A stretch of DNA of 5,931 bases from Oscillospiraceae bacterium. GTDB lineage: Bacteria; Bacillota; Clostridia; Oscillospirales; Ruminococcaceae. The translations under genes were made by a program, and so were the position numbers. The notes under the pieces were generated by a model, which did no database searches, was not told where the DNA came from, and saw only the letters and a list, made by a program, of their open reading frames with translations. Shown piece after piece: positions 5,024-5,931 of the stretch (position 1 is its first letter; every line of letters starts with the position of its first letter). Location: contig JAEDMB010000119.1 in the NCBI GenBank assembly GCA_016303235.1, positions 1-5,931 of the forward strand, read 5' to 3'.

Positions 5024-5931
5024 ATGATGAATTTTGAAAAATGTACTCAGAAATCTCTTGACGCAATCAGAAATTCTCAGAATATCGCCCTTTCAGCAGG
5101 CAATCAGGTTGTTGAACCTATTCACATTCTCGCAGGACTTGTCAGACAGGAACAGGGACTTATTCCACAGCTTATTCAGAAAATGGGCATCGATTTAAAC
5201 AGCTTCGATTCCGAAATAAGCAAGAAAATAAATTCACTTCCTAAAGTTTCCGGAGCAGGCAGAGCAAGCGATATGAGAATTTCTTCCGATACTGATAAAG
5301 TTCTCACAAATGCCGAAAATACTGCCCGCAAAATGAAAGATGAATTTACCTCCGTTGAACATATAATGCTTGCTCTTATAGATTCTCAGGACAGACTTGT
5401 AAATCAGCTTTTTGCAGTATTCCAGATTGACAGCAAAAAATTCCTCGGAGTTCTTTCGTCAGTAAGAGGAAATACAAGAGTTACAAGCGAAAATCCCGAA
5501 GATACCTATGACGTTCTCACAAAATACGGTCAGGATTTAGTCAATCTTGCAAGACAGAACAAGCTTGACCCCGTTATAGGTCGTGACAGCGAAATCAGAA
5601 ACGTTATCAGGATTCTTTCAAGAAAAACCAAAAACAATCCTGTGCTCATCGGTGAACCGGGTGTAGGTAAAACTGCAATTGCTGAAGGTCTTGCACTCCG
5701 TATCGTTGCCGGAGATGTTCCCGACAGTCTCAAGGAAAGAAAAGTATTTTCCCTTGATATGGGGGCTCTGGTTGCCGGAGCTAAATACAGAGGAGAATTT
5801 GAAGAACGTTTCAAAGCCGTTCTGAATGAAATCAAAAAAAGCAACGGCAATATTATACTCTTTATCGATGAACTTCATACAATAGTAGGTGCGGGAAAAA
5901 CTGACGGTGCTATGGACGCCGGAAATCTTCT
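5024..5931 (+). CDS. clpB: ClpB disaggregase chaperone, N-terminal third only
   Basis: ClpB is a hexameric cytosolic AAA+ ATPase that pulls proteins out of aggregates, working with DnaK. The frame stays open to the window edge: 302 codons of about 860. Residues about 1-145 are the Clp_N double-repeat domain, opening MMNFEKCTQKSLDAI. The first ATPase domain follows, with LDPVIGRDSEIRNVIRIL leading to Walker A GEPGVGKT at 210-217, the pore loop AKYRGEFEER from 253 (tyrosine 255) and Walker B IILFIDELHT from 277. The ending AGKTDGAMDAGNLL is ClpB-like rather than ClpC-like. The middle coiled-coil and second ATPase domain are beyond the edge, so ClpB over ClpC rests on sequence flavour. GGAGGT at 5011-5016 lies 7 nt before ATG 5024; ATG 5027 is an alternative start. 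The gene follows the ribbon-helix-helix gene by 23 bp, probably in one transcript. No CIRCE or CtsR site is visible nearby. Confidence 0.93.
   Translation, partial: MMNFEKCTQKSLDAIRNSQNIALSAGNQVVEPIHILAGLVRQEQGLIPQLIQKMGIDLNSFDSEISKKINSLPKVSGAGRASDMRISSDTDKVLTNAENTARKMKDEFTSVEHIMLALIDSQDRLVNQLFAVFQIDSKKFLGVLSSVRGNTRVTSENPEDTYDVLTKYGQDLVNLARQNKLDPVIGRDSEIRNVIRILSRKTKNNPVLIGEPGVGKTAIAEGLALRIVAGDVPDSLKERKVFSLDMGALVAGAKYRGEFEERFKAVLNEIKKSNGNIILFIDELHTIVGAGKTDGAMDAGNL

Overview
The window looks like chromosomal DNA from a low-GC, spore-lineage Firmicute (Clostridia). A Ruminococcaceae/Oscillospiraceae-type organism is my best guess. The reasons are a recognisable Spo0A, strong AGGAGG-type ribosome binding sites, AT-rich spacers with sigma-A-like promoters, and UMP kinase and radical-SAM proteins that read like those of clostridia. 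The family-level placement is inference. Nothing in the window looks mobile: there is no IS, phage, CRISPR or tRNA signal.

Layout. (1) Positions 1-641, minus strand: pyrH (UMP kinase), truncated at the left edge and starting from its own promoter at 672-700. (2) Positions 642-873: a 232-bp divergent intergenic region with the pyrH promoter, an A/T-only inverted repeat, two tandem Spo0A-box-like heptamers one helical turn apart, and an 18-bp dyad. (3) Positions 874-1629, plus strand: spo0A, the master response regulator of sporulation. (4) Positions 1646-1679: a hairpin with T-runs on both sides that can terminate spo0A and the convergent operon. (5) Positions 4165 down to 1678, minus strand: a two-gene operon with a B12-binding-domain radical SAM protein (TIGR03960 type) followed, with an 8-bp overlap, by its DUF2344/TIGR03936 partner. 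Its promoter is at 4196-4224. (6) Positions 4302-4346: a consensus extended -10 promoter. (7) Positions 4347-5000, plus strand: an uncharacterised ribbon-helix-helix protein whose true start may be a near-cognate codon (ACG at 4359). (8) Position 5024 to the right edge, plus strand: clpB, truncated, 23 bp downstream and probably cotranscribed.

How the genes relate. pyrH serves pyrimidine nucleotide synthesis. spo0A probably regulates itself through the boxes in its leader. The radical SAM pair is often found as adjacent or fused genes and probably works as one unit, with unknown chemistry. The ribbon-helix-helix gene shares a transcript with the ClpB disaggregase, and no CIRCE or CtsR operator is visible. 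This makes the small DNA-binding protein the best candidate in the window for something undescribed: a possible regulator of itself and of clpB. No clearly novel multi-gene system is present; most of the window is ordinary core genome.
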